This document shows, piece by piece, positions 15,520 through 23,880 of a stretch of DNA of 60,476 bases. Each line of letters opens with the position of its first letter. Position 1 is the stretch's first letter. Position numbers and translations under genes: made by a program. The notes below the pieces were generated by a model. That model was not told where the DNA came from. It saw only the letters and a list, made by a program, of their open reading frames with translations, and did no database searches. Source of the stretch: Pseudacidovorax intermedius. Lineage in GTDB: Bacteria > Pseudomonadota > Gammaproteobacteria > Burkholderiales > Burkholderiaceae_C. The stretch covers positions 1 to 60,476 of the forward strand of contig NZ_LDSL01000098.1 in the NCBI RefSeq assembly GCF_001476815.1, read 5' to 3'.

Positions 15520-17787
15520 TCAGGTGCCGATGAAGCCGCCGTCGTTGCGCGTGATGGCGATGGTGGCCGAGCGCGGGCGGCTGCTGCCGCCGTCGGGCCA
15601 GTGGCTCGTGAACTTGCTCGGGTCGCCGATGTTGGCGACCGAGGTGTCCTCGCCGGGGTGCTGGATGTTCACGAAGATCGCGCGGCCGTCGCCCGATTCG
15701 GCGATGCCGGTGATCTCGCATTCCACCGGGCCCACCAGAAAGCGGCGCAGCGCGGCCGTGCCGGGTGCCTTGCCCACGATGGTGCCCTGCTGGCGCGTGC
15801 TGCCGTCGGCGGCGATGTTGGTGATCGTCTTCGCGCCGCCGTCGCCCACCTTGCCGGGCAGGGCGGCCAGCATCATGCAGTTGGTCACGTCCGTGTAGGC
15901 GCCGTCGTCCGTCTGCAGCCACAGCAGGCCGGGGCGGGCCTGGCTGAACCACAGGCCGTCGGGGCTGGAGAAGTCGTTGTCCGCGCCCAGCTGCGACAGG
16001 TTGATGTCGGCCGAGGCGGTCGAGCGCGCGCCGAAGAGGTACACGTCCCACTTGAAGGTGGTCGAGGTGACGTCGCCATTGGCTTCGGAGAAGCGCAGCA
16101 CGTGGCCGTTGGGGTTGCCGCGCTGGGCGGTCTGCGCCGAGCCCTTCGGGTCGTTGTAGAAGCGCGGGTTGGCGGCGTCGGTGGCGGTGATGGGACGTGC
16201 CGTGGCATTGGTGTTGGTCAGCGTCACGTACACCTCGCCCGTCACCGGGTTGACGGCCGTCCACTCCGGCCGGTCCATCCTGGTGGCGCCGGCGGCGTCG
16301 GCGGCCAGGCGGGCGTTGATCACCACGTCGGCCGCGTCGGCGAAGGCGTAGGTGCTGTTGGCGGCGGTGATGTTGTTGACGCCCAGCTTCAGCTCCAGCC
16401 AGGTGCCGGTGCCGTCGGCGGCGAACTTCGCCACGTACAGGCGGCCGTCGTCCATGTACTTGTCACCGGCGGCCAGGCCGCCGCCCACGTCGGCCGGGTC
16501 CCAGGCGCGGGTGGAGACGAACTTGTAGATGTACTCGTTGCGCGAGTCGTCGCCCATGTACCAGACCAGCGGCTTGCCGGCCACCACCGGGCCGAGGCAG
16601 GCGCCCTCGTGGCCGAAGCGGCCCAGCGCGGTGCGCTTGCGCGGCGTCGACAGGGGGTTGAAAGGGTCGATCTCCACCACCCAGCCGTAGGTGTTGGGGC
16701 CGTTGCGGAAGTCGTCCGTGGCGCTGGCGCCCAGCACTTCGGCATTCCAGCGGCCGTACAGGTTGTCGCTGGTGTCCGGCGTGACGGTGGCCCACAGCTC
16801 GCGGCCGTTGCCGGCCACGCCGTAGCGGCTGAGTGCGGTCAGCTCCTTGGCCGTGCGCTTCGCGTTGTCGGTGGCGGTGACGCGGCGGAAGTAGCCGGCC
16901 CAGTTCTCTTCGCAGGTGAGGTAGGTGCCCCAGGGCGTGGTGCCGTTGGCGCAGTTGTTGACGGTGCCGCGGGTCCTGCTGCCGTCGGTGGAATACCGGG
17001 TCTTGACGTAGTCGGTCCTGGCGGCCGGGCCCGACAGGCGCATCTCGGTCAGCGTGTGCACGCGGCGGTTGAAGCTGGAGCTGCGCTTGTAGCCCCAGGT
17101 GCTGCCGGTCTTGCCGACTTCGATCACGCTCACGCCGTGCAGGTAGAACTCGCGCAGCACTTCGCCGGGCACGGTGCGGACCTGGGCGGTGCCGCTGCCG
17201 GTGGTGGTCTGGCCGGCGGGGTGCAGGAAGGCGGGCGTGATCGCCTCGTGGTTCATCACCAGCAGGCCGCGGTCGGTGGCGCTCGGCGCCCAGGTGCCGC
17301 CGGCGCCCATGCCGAAGTAGGTCATGCCGTCATGGTGGTCGCCGGCGCGGCGGTCGTAGGTGGTGGGGTCGTCGCTGCCGTCGTTGGCATAGGCGGGCAC
17401 GTCGCTGCTGATCGGGTCGCCCAGGCGGTACATCACCGTGGCGGTGTAGCCGGCGGGCAGCACCAGCCTGTCTTCCAGGCTCTTGGCGACCGGGTTGAAG
17501 CTGAGCGTCAGCGGGGCAGGTGCCGGGGCTGCGCCGGGGGCGGGCGCCGGCGCTGGCGCGGGCAAGGGCGCCGGGCTGGCGCCGACGGCGGGCAGGAAGG
17601 TGCTGTTGCTGCCGCCGCCGCAGGCGGTGATCAGTGCCGCACCGCCGCTGGCGACGCCGAAGCCCAGCAGGCGGCGGCGGTTCATGCGTGCGGCCACCAC
17701 CTCGTCGAAGCTGGGGTTGGCGCTGGGGTTGTGGCCGACCTCGTCGGGATCGATCGAGGGCATGCCCAGAGGCTGCGAGGTGCTCAT
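15520..17787 (-). CDS. PhoX-family phosphatase, second paralogue
   Basis: The 755-residue protein belongs to the longer PhoX/DUF839 subgroup. Its N-terminus has a cytoplasmic lead, then R37-R38-R39 in MNRRRLLGFG, and a lipobox-like LITAC with C56, consistent with Tat export and a lipoprotein. Diagnostic segments include GGTWAPSATDRGLLVMNHEAI, TPWGTYLTCEENWAGYF, FGHEGACLGP and YMGDDSRNEYIYKFVS, which carry the acidic and Cys residues of the metal site. Protein identity to the neighbour at 13290 is low, so the pair is old or independently acquired. Start at 17787 was chosen over 17826 by comparison with family N-termini. A PHO-like half box lies at 17841. Confidence 0.9.
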   Translation of the reverse strand: MSTSQPLGMPSIDPDEVGHNPSANPSFDEVVAARMNRRRLLGFGVASGGAALITACGGGSNSTFLPAVGASPAPLPAPAPAPAPGAAPAPAPLTLSFNPVAKSLEDRLVLPAGYTATVMYRLGDPISSDVPAYANDGSDDPTTYDRRAGDHHDGMTYFGMGAGGTWAPSATDRGLLVMNHEAITPAFLHPAGQTTTGSGTAQVRTVPGEVLREFYLHGVSVIEVGKTGSTWGYKRSSSFNRRVHTLTEMRLSGPAARTDYVKTRYSTDGSRTRGTVNNCANGTTPWGTYLTCEENWAGYFRRVTATDNAKRTAKELTALSRYGVAGNGRELWATVTPDTSDNLYGRWNAEVLGASATDDFRNGPNTYGWVVEIDPFNPLSTPRKRTALGRFGHEGACLGPVVAGKPLVWYMGDDSRNEYIYKFVSTRAWDPADVGGGLAAGDKYMDDGRLYVAKFAADGTGTWLELKLGVNNITAANSTYAFADAADVVINARLAADAAGATRMDRPEWTAVNPVTGEVYVTLTNTNATARPITATDAANPRFYNDPKGSAQTAQRGNPNGHVLRFSEANGDVTSTTFKWDVYLFGARSTASADINLSQLGADNDFSSPDGLWFSQARPGLLWLQTDDGAYTDVTNCMMLAALPGKVGDGGAKTITNIAADGSTRQQGTIVGKAPGTAALRRFLVGPVECEITGIAESGDGRAIFVNIQHPGEDTSVANIGDPSKFTSHWPDGGSSRPRSATIAITRNDGGFIGT

Positions 17788-17840
17788 GGCGGATTCCGTG
17801 GGGCTGTTGTGAGAAACAGCGGGCACGGTATCGGCCGCAG

Positions 17841-17858
17841 ATGACAGTTCTGCGAAAG
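17841..17858 (-). promoter_or_regulatory. Weak candidate PHO box
   Basis: On the minus strand CTTTCGC-AGAA-CTGTCAT contains one perfect PHO 7-mer and one 4-of-7 match at the 11-base spacing. It lies about 54 bases upstream of the PhoX gene start at 17787. Alone it is weak; it gains support from the similar site before the other PhoX gene. Confidence 0.35.
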
Positions 17859-17946
17859 TCAGGTTCCCATCAGCATGAATCTGCTAGGCAGTTGCCGGGT
17901 GACCGTCGCGGGCGGCAGGCGCGGCGCCGCGCCCGCCATGCCGGGC

Positions 17947-19155
17947 TCAGAAGGCGCCCGACGGATCCACCCCGCGCGGCCACAGGGCCCACAGCCGCAG
18001 CGGCTGCTTCATGCGCGCGGCGAAGCGGCCGGCCTCGGCACCGGTGCCGGCGAAGAAGTCGGCCCGCACCGCGCCCAGGATGGCGCTGCCCGTGTCCTGC
18101 GCCACCACCAGCCGCGACAGTTGCGCCACCGGCCCGCTGGTGGCCAGCCACACCGGCGTGCCATAGGGAATGGAGTCGCGGTCCACCGCGATGGAGCGGC
18201 CCGCGGTCAGCGGCACGCCCTGGGCGCCGCGCGGCCCGAAGGCGGCGTCCAGCTCGGTCAGCGGCTCCTCGCGGAAGAAGACGTAGCGCGGGTTGCTCCA
18301 CAGCATCTGCTGCACCCGCTGCGGGTTCTGGCGCGCCCAGTCCTTCACGTCCTCCGGCCAGCGGCCGATGGGCGACACGCCCTGGCTGGCCAGCCACTGC
18401 TGCACGCTGCGGTAGGGCTGCTCGTTGGTGCCGGCGAAGGCCAGGCGCACGGTGCGGCGGCTGCCGTCGGCCTCGGTGATCTGCAGCCGGCCCGAGCCCT
18501 GGATGTGCAGCATCAGCGCATCGACCGGGTCGGCCAGCCAGGCGATCTCGCGCCCGCGCAGCGCGGCCTGGGCCTCGGGCAGAGTGTCGATCTGCTGGCG
18601 CGTGAACCAGGGCCGGCGCGGCACCCAGCCGGCGGGCGTCTGGTACAGCGGCACGGCGAAGGCCGAGGTGGGCGTGCGGCTGGCCTCGAACACCGGCTCG
18701 TAGTAGCTGGTGAGCAGGCCCTGCGGCTGGCCGTCCAGGGCTTCCACGCGGTAGGGCTGCAGCCGCTCCAGCAGGAAGGCGCGCTGCTCCTCCGGCGTGC
18801 CGATGGACAGGCGCCGCAGCTCCTGGCACAGCGGCGCCATGACGGCGTTCGGCCGCTGGCAGTTGGCCATCAGCACGATCCAGGCTTCGTGCATCGCATC
18901 GTCCTGCACGCCCGGCAGCTCGCTCCAGTCGGCAGGCACCCAGCGGCTTTTGGGATGGGTGAGGGGGCCGGTCAGCGGGCCCAGCGGAGGCTGCGGCGGC
19001 GGCGCCGTGGGCACGCTCACGCGCGGCGCGGTGGCAGGCGTGGGCGGCGACGAGGCGCAGCCCGCCAGCACCGCTACGATGGCCGTGGCCGCAAGGGCGG
19101 CCAGGCCGCGCCAGCGGCCGGCGCTCGGCCGCGCCGGCACCATGGCCGCGGCCAT
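17947..19155 (-). CDS. mltA: Membrane-bound lytic murein transglycosylase A
   Basis: The 402-residue lipoprotein has a lipobox LAGC with C33. It contains the MltA beta-barrel domain, with GLLTSYYEPVFEAS and HIQGSGRL motifs, followed by the C-terminal 3D domain where VVAQDTGSAI carries the catalytic Asp. It cleaves the MurNAc-GlcNAc bond of peptidoglycan, forming 1,6-anhydro ends, at the inner face of the outer membrane. The start at 19155 gives a normal lipoprotein signal; upstream in-frame codons are not conserved. The gene is divergent from a 42-codon membrane peptide gene beginning 52 bases away. Confidence 0.93.
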   Translation of the reverse strand: MAAAMVPARPSAGRWRGLAALAATAIVAVLAGCASSPPTPATAPRVSVPTAPPPQPPLGPLTGPLTHPKSRWVPADWSELPGVQDDAMHEAWIVLMANCQRPNAVMAPLCQELRRLSIGTPEEQRAFLLERLQPYRVEALDGQPQGLLTSYYEPVFEASRTPTSAFAVPLYQTPAGWVPRRPWFTRQQIDTLPEAQAALRGREIAWLADPVDALMLHIQGSGRLQITEADGSRRTVRLAFAGTNEQPYRSVQQWLASQGVSPIGRWPEDVKDWARQNPQRVQQMLWSNPRYVFFREEPLTELDAAFGPRGAQGVPLTAGRSIAVDRDSIPYGTPVWLATSGPVAQLSRLVVAQDTGSAILGAVRADFFAGTGAEAGRFAARMKQPLRLWALWPRGVDPSGAF

Positions 19156-19207
19156 GCGGGGGCCGCCAGCGGCGGAGAACTGCGAAATTTGTGGAGCATC
19201 GGGACGC

Positions 19208-19336
19208 ATGTACTTGATTTTGCTGGAGGCGCTGGCGGCCTTGGTGGTGCTGGTGCTGATTGTGTGGTGGACCATGTTCCATGGCCGCCGCAAGGGCGAA
19301 CTCCCGAAGGACGAGGACCGGGACGACGCACGCTGA
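19208..19336 (+). CDS. Small single-pass membrane protein, 42 residues
   Basis: A 43-codon frame (stop included) begins ATG TAC TTG ATT. It encodes one hydrophobic helix (about residues 3-23, ending VWWTMF) followed by a highly charged tail (RRKGE...DEDRDD). A clean helix-plus-charged-tail pattern and ordinary third-position GC bias suggest it is real rather than chance. I believe similar short proteins occur across Burkholderiales, but I cannot name a function. It diverges from mltA. No strong ribosome site is visible. Confidence 0.55.
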   Translation: MYLILLEALAALVVLVLIVWWTMFHGRRKGELPKDEDRDDAR

Positions 19337-19587
19337 TCCTGTCGGACGGCCGGCCACCGGCCTGTGGGACGTGCCGGTGAAGTCGGGGCCGCCAAGGTCT
19401 TCGGCGGTTCAAATTCGATAGCAACGAAGCGACGCTGAACAAACCTGGGAAGCGTGTTATTTGCCCCAATCCGCGCCGTTTTCAAAAGGCGCATTCGTCA
19501 CCGGACCTTCCCATAATGGCCCCAACCCGCTGCGGCGGCCGGACGTCCCGGCCGGGTGCGGGTGCCATATTCCAAGGAGAAAGAACC

Positions 19588-20256
19588 ATGCAGAAGATCT
19601 CGGGCAAGCTCGTCCTCAGCGCCGCCACCCTGGCCGTGGCCCTGACCGGTTGCGCCAACATGAGCGACACCCAGCGCACCACCGGCATGGGCGCCGGCAT
19701 CGGCGCGCTGGGCGGCGCGGCCATCGGCGCCGCCACCGGTAACAGCCGCACCGCCGCCACCGGCGCGGCCATCGGTGCCGGCGTGGGCGCCCTGGGCGGC
19801 TACCTGTGGTCGCAGCGCATGGAGCAGCAGAAGCGCCAGATGGAGCAGGCCACGCAGGGCACGGGCATCGCCGTGTCCCAGACCGCCAACAACGAGCTGA
19901 AGCTGGCCGTGCCCGCCGACGCCGGCTTCGACACCGGCCGCGCCAACATCCGCCCGACGCTGGCCCAGGTGCTGGACCAGTTCGCCACCGGCCTGCGCAA
20001 CAACCCGAACGCCGACGTGCGCATCATCGGCTACACCGACAACACCGGCACCGACGCCATCAACGACCCGCTGTCGGTGCAGCGTGCCGCCGCCACGCGC
20101 GACTACCTGACCTCGCGCGGCGTGCCCGCCCGCGCCATCCAGATCGACGGCCGCGGCTCGCGCGATCCGGTCGCCAGCAACGCCACCGAAGCCGGCCGCG
20201 CGCAGAACCGCCGCGTCGAGATCTACGTGGGCGAGCGCGCACCGTCGCGCGGCTGA
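19588..20256 (+). CDS. OmpA-family lipoprotein (YiaD-like)
   Basis: The 222-residue protein has a lipobox with C22 (ALTGC), a glycine-zipper region (about 35-75, with repeated GxGxGALGG), then an OmpA-like peptidoglycan-binding domain (about 105-215). Binding residues appear in the motifs GYTDNTGTDAIN and the C-terminal AGRAQNRRVEI. It should anchor the outer membrane to the peptidoglycan. A ribosome site (AAGGAG) lies 8-13 bases before the ATG. A CATAAT hexamer at 19512-19517 is a possible -10. It ends 80 bases before a convergent regulator gene, with hairpins between. Confidence 0.92.
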   Translation: MQKISGKLVLSAATLAVALTGCANMSDTQRTTGMGAGIGALGGAAIGAATGNSRTAATGAAIGAGVGALGGYLWSQRMEQQKRQMEQATQGTGIAVSQTANNELKLAVPADAGFDTGRANIRPTLAQVLDQFATGLRNNPNADVRIIGYTDNTGTDAINDPLSVQRAAATRDYLTSRGVPARAIQIDGRGSRDPVASNATEAGRAQNRRVEIYVGERAPSRG

Positions 20257-20302
20257 TCGCCCCATGACGGCGGCCGGGCCCGGCCGCCGACGCCACCCTT
20301 CC

Positions 20303-20337
20303 ACGCCGCCTGCCGGGTCGAACCTGCCAGGCGGCGT
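20303..20337. terminator. Hairpin between convergent genes, possible terminator
   Basis: A 10 bp perfect stem ACGCCGCCTG/CAGGCGGCGT with a 15-base loop lies between the OmpA-like gene and the convergent regulator gene. A second GC-rich palindrome near 20272-20290 precedes it. No clear U-tract follows, so termination may need Rho. Confidence 0.45.
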
Positions 20338-20972
20338 CAGCTTTCCGCGCCGCGCAGCAGGTTGGCCAGCTCCACGGCCGACTTCACTTCCATCTTGTCG
20401 AACACGCGCGCGCGGTGCACCTCCACCGTGCGCACGCTGATCGACAGTTCGTCGGCGATCAGCTTGTTGGGCAAGCCGCGCACCACGCGGCGCAGCACCT
20501 CGCGCTCGCGCTCGGTCAGTTCGGCCAGCCGCTGCTGGATGCGCTGGCGTTCGCGCCGCACATCGATGGCGGTCTGCGACAGCTGCAGCGCCTGCTCGAT
20601 GCGGTCGACCAGGGCGTTGTCCGAAAAAGGCTTCTCGCAGAAGTCGAAGGCGCCGCGCTTGACGGCCTCGACGGCCGTGGGCACGTCCGCATGGCCGGTG
20701 AGGAAGATCACCGGCATCTCCCCCAGCTGCCCGGCATCGGCCAGGCGCTCGAACAGCGCCAGGCCGCTGGTACCGGGCATGCGCACGTCCAGCAGCAGGC
20801 AGCGCGGCTGGTTGAGGAAGGCGGTGCTTTCCTCCAGCCGGGCGGTGAAGGCATCGGCACTGGCGAAATGCTCGCTGGCCAGGCGGCGCGAACGCAGCAG
20901 CCAGGCCAGGGCTTCTCGCACGCTGGCGTCGTCGTCGACGATGAAGATGAGGGCGTCGATCAGGGGTTGCAT
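20337..20972 (-). CDS. FixJ-family two-component response regulator
   Basis: The 211-residue protein has a receiver domain (about 1-125) with the acidic pair near D13-D15, phosphoacceptor D62 in LLLDVRMPG, the conserved T near 92 and K113. A LuxR/FixJ-type DNA-binding domain follows (about 148-208), with LTEREREVLRRVVRGLPNKLIADELSIS as its core. The gene overlaps the end of the sensor kinase gene by 13 bases, so the pair is translationally coupled. Target genes are unknown. Confidence 0.94.
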   Translation of the reverse strand: MQPLIDALIFIVDDDASVREALAWLLRSRRLASEHFASADAFTARLEESTAFLNQPRCLLLDVRMPGTSGLALFERLADAGQLGEMPVIFLTGHADVPTAVEAVKRGAFDFCEKPFSDNALVDRIEQALQLSQTAIDVRRERQRIQQRLAELTEREREVLRRVVRGLPNKLIADELSISVRTVEVHRARVFDKMEVKSAVELANLLRGAES

Positions 20973-23065
20973 GGCGAGGACGGAGAGGAAATCGTAGGGG
21001 CTGCCGGTGCGGCCGGCGCCGCGGCGCCCGCGGCCGGCAGCGTGAAGCGGAAGACGGTGCCGCGCGGCTGGTTGGGCGCATGTTCCAGCGCGCCGCCGTG
21101 CTGCTCGACCACGGTGCGGCACAGGCTCAGGCCGAGGCCCATGCCGTCGCGGCGGGTGGTGAAGAAGGGGGTGAACAGCCGTTCCTGCACCTCGGCGTCG
21201 ATGCCGGTGCCTTCGTCGGCCACGCTGAAGGCGACCCAGCGCCGGCTTTCGCCGCCGGCCACCACCGGCGCGGCGCTGAGCGTGAGCACGCGGCGGCGCA
21301 GCTCGGGCCGGTCCATGGCCTGCATGCCGTTGCGCGCCAGGTTCAGCAGCACCTGTTCCACCAGGGAGCGGTCGCACACCACGGCGGGCAGGCCGGCCGG
21401 CACGTGCAGCTCGATGCGCACGTCCAGCTTGCGGGCCTGCAGCTGCACCAGCGGCATCACGGCCTCGAACAGCTGGCGCGGCGTGACGGGTTCGCGCGCC
21501 CGCTCGCGCCGGCGCACGAAGTCGTGCACGCTGCGGATCACGCGGCCGGCGCGCTCGGCCTGCTCGGCGATGCGGCGCATGGCCAGGGCGAGCTGGCGCC
21601 GGTCCTCGGCTTCCTGGCCGGGCAGCGGCGGCGTCTCCAGCAGGTTGAGCGAGCCGGTGGCGTAGCTGGCGATGGCCGCCAGCGGCTGGTTGAGTTCGTG
21701 GCTCAGCAGCGAGGCCATCTCGCCCACCGTGGCCAGGCGGGCCGTGGCCTGCAGCCGCTCCTGGCTGGCGCGCGACAGTTCCTCGATGCGGCGCTGCTCG
21801 CTCAGGTCGACGATGGCGCTCATCCAGCCGGTCTGCACGCGGCGGTCGTCGATCAGCGGCGTCTCGAAGATCAGCACCGGCACGCGGGTGCCATCCTTGC
21901 GGCGGAACACCGACTCGTGGCCCTCGCGCGCGGTGATGCCGCTGGCCTGGCGCACGTGCTGCCGGTTGCGGTATTCGGCAGCCAGCTCGGGCGGCCAGTA
22001 GGGCATCTCGTCAGCATGGCCCAGCAGCTCCTCGGCCGTGAAGCCGACCATGTCGCAGAAGGCGGCGTTGACGTAGGTGACGCGGCCGTCCAGGTCGCGC
22101 GCGCGCAGGCCGGTGAGCACCGAGTCTTCCATCGCCTTGCGGAAGGCGAGCGTGTTCGACAGGTCGTGCTCCACCCGCAGCCGACGTCGGGTGTCGCGCG
22201 CCAGCAGCACCAGCACCGACACCAGCGCGATGGACATGGCCGTGACCAGGCCGGTCAGCAGGTTGGGAAAGAGGTCGGGCGCGCTGCGCCACCCGTCCAC
22301 GCGCAGCATGAGCGTCAGGCCCGGCAGCTCCAGCGCCTGCTGCGCGGTGAAGATGCGATTGCCGGCGCGCCGGGCGGTGCCGATGCTGGCCAGGCGCGTG
22401 CCGTCCAGCTCCAGCAGCGAGACTTCCTGGCCGCGGGTCATGCGCGCGTCCAGCAGTTCGGTGAGCATGCTGCGCAGCGAATAGAGGGCGATCAGGTAGC
22501 CGCCGTGGCGCGAGGGCAGGCAGACCTCCAGCACCTCCACGCCGCCGCCGCCGGGCATGGGCAGGTAGTGCGAGGGCGCGTAGGCGCCGCCGCGCTGGCG
22601 CTCGGCGGCCGTGCAGGCCTGCACCAGCTCGGGCAGGCTGGAGGGGCGCTGCTGCAGGTCCAGCGGATGGGGGCGGTAGGGCGTGTCTTCCGCCGCGAGC
22701 AGCGCCAGCGAGGCATCGCGCCGCTCGATGCGCAGCCATTCGCGGTGGTTGCGCAGCAGTTGCGCCGCCTCGGCGGGAAAGCGCTGCGCATCGGCATCGG
22801 TGGCCTGCAGGCTCTGCAGGTTGCGGGCCAGGGCGGCGCGCAGCTCGACGGTGGCGTCGGCGGTGTCGCGCTCCAGCCGCTGCTGCACCTGCTCGATCTC
22901 GTGGCGGCCGGCCAGCCAGACGACGGTGATGAGCAGGCCGGTGACCAGCACCGCCAGCATCACCCACAGGAACCAGCGCCGCCACATGGAGCGCAGCCGG
23001 CGCCAGCCCACGCGCGGCAGCACCGGCGCGTCGGGCAGGTCGGCGGGGGGCAGGGTGGCGCTCAC
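20960..23065 (-). CDS. PAS-containing sensor histidine kinase
   Basis: The 701-residue membrane kinase has a first helix near 30-52, a periplasmic sensor region to about residue 265, and a second helix near 268-290. A PAS domain (about 310-430) precedes a HisKA domain with phosphoacceptor H456 in LLSHELNQPLAA and an HATPase_c domain (N box LLNLARNGMQAM, G boxes DEGTGID and GMGLGLS). The layout resembles DctB/FixL-type kinases paired with FixJ-like regulators. It starts with GTG overlapping the TGA of the upstream amidase gene (GTGA), which implies coupled translation. The ligand is unknown. Confidence 0.92.
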   Translation of the reverse strand: MSATLPPADLPDAPVLPRVGWRRLRSMWRRWFLWVMLAVLVTGLLITVVWLAGRHEIEQVQQRLERDTADATVELRAALARNLQSLQATDADAQRFPAEAAQLLRNHREWLRIERRDASLALLAAEDTPYRPHPLDLQQRPSSLPELVQACTAAERQRGGAYAPSHYLPMPGGGGVEVLEVCLPSRHGGYLIALYSLRSMLTELLDARMTRGQEVSLLELDGTRLASIGTARRAGNRIFTAQQALELPGLTLMLRVDGWRSAPDLFPNLLTGLVTAMSIALVSVLVLLARDTRRRLRVEHDLSNTLAFRKAMEDSVLTGLRARDLDGRVTYVNAAFCDMVGFTAEELLGHADEMPYWPPELAAEYRNRQHVRQASGITAREGHESVFRRKDGTRVPVLIFETPLIDDRRVQTGWMSAIVDLSEQRRIEELSRASQERLQATARLATVGEMASLLSHELNQPLAAIASYATGSLNLLETPPLPGQEAEDRRQLALAMRRIAEQAERAGRVIRSVHDFVRRRERAREPVTPRQLFEAVMPLVQLQARKLDVRIELHVPAGLPAVVCDRSLVEQVLLNLARNGMQAMDRPELRRRVLTLSAAPVVAGGESRRWVAFSVADEGTGIDAEVQERLFTPFFTTRRDGMGLGLSLCRTVVEQHGGALEHAPNQPRGTVFRFTLPAAGAAAPAAPAAPTISSPSSPCNP

Positions 23066-23880
23066 AGCACCCGGTGGCCGAGCGCCGGCAACTGCTGGCG
23101 GCAGGCCCGCAGGCGGGCGATGTCCAGCTCGGCGAGCACCACGCCCTCGCCCTCCTCGCGGCGCTCGGCGGCGAGCTGGCCCCAGGGGTCGGCCACCAGG
23201 GTCTGGCCCCAGGTGCGGCGGCCGTTCTCGTGGCGCCCGCCCTGCGCGGGCGCGGCCACCCAGGCCAGGTTCTCGATGGCGCGGGCGCGCAGCAGCAACT
23301 CCCAGTGGGCCAGGCCGGTGGTGTGGGTGAAGGCGGCGGGCACCAGCAGCAGCTCGGCGCCCTGGGCGGCGAGCGCGCGGTACAGCTCGGGAAAGCGCAG
23401 GTCGTAGCAGACCGACAGGCCGATCTTCCAGCGGTGGCCGTCGCGCGAGGGCAGCTCGAACAGCACCGGCGTGCGGCCGGGCGCGATGACGCGCGCCTCG
23501 TCGTACTGCTCGCGGCCGTTGTCGAAGCAGAACAGGTGGATCTTGTCGTAGCGCGCCGCGCAGGCGCCGTCGGGGCTGTACACCAGGGTGGTGTTGAACA
23601 CGTGGCCGTCGTCGCCGGCGTCCATCGGCAGCGTGCCGCCGACGATCCACAGGCCGAACTCGCGGGCGCAGCCGGCCAGGAAGTCCTGCACCGGGCCCTG
23701 GCCGGGCGTCTCGCGCAGCGGCAGCTTGTCGGTGTCGCGCTGGCCCATGAGGCAGAAGTACTCGGGCAGGGCGGCCAGTTCGGCGCCGGCCCCGGCGGCC
23801 TGGGCGAGCAGGGCGCGGGCCCGGGCGAGGTTGGCCTCGCGGCCGGTGCCCGAGACCATCTGGATGGCGGCGATCTTCAT
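23062..23880 (-). CDS. Carbon-nitrogen hydrolase (nitrilase superfamily, Nit-like)
   Basis: The 272-residue cytoplasmic enzyme has the Glu-Lys-Cys catalytic triad: E40 in LPEYF, K113 in YDKIHLF and C158 in SVCYDLRFPELY. That last segment and the length place it with Nit1/Nit2-type omega-amidases, some of which act as deaminated-glutathione amidases. The ATG overlaps the TGA of the YhdP-like gene (ATGA), and its own TGA overlaps the kinase start. Members of this family often follow YhdP-like genes in betaproteobacteria. Confidence 0.92.
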   Translation of the reverse strand: MKIAAIQMVSGTGREANLARARALLAQAAGAGAELAALPEYFCLMGQRDTDKLPLRETPGQGPVQDFLAGCAREFGLWIVGGTLPMDAGDDGHVFNTTLVYSPDGACAARYDKIHLFCFDNGREQYDEARVIAPGRTPVLFELPSRDGHRWKIGLSVCYDLRFPELYRALAAQGAELLLVPAAFTHTTGLAHWELLLRARAIENLAWVAAPAQGGRHENGRRTWGQTLVADPWGQLAAERREEGEGVVLAELDIARLRACRQQLPALGHRVL

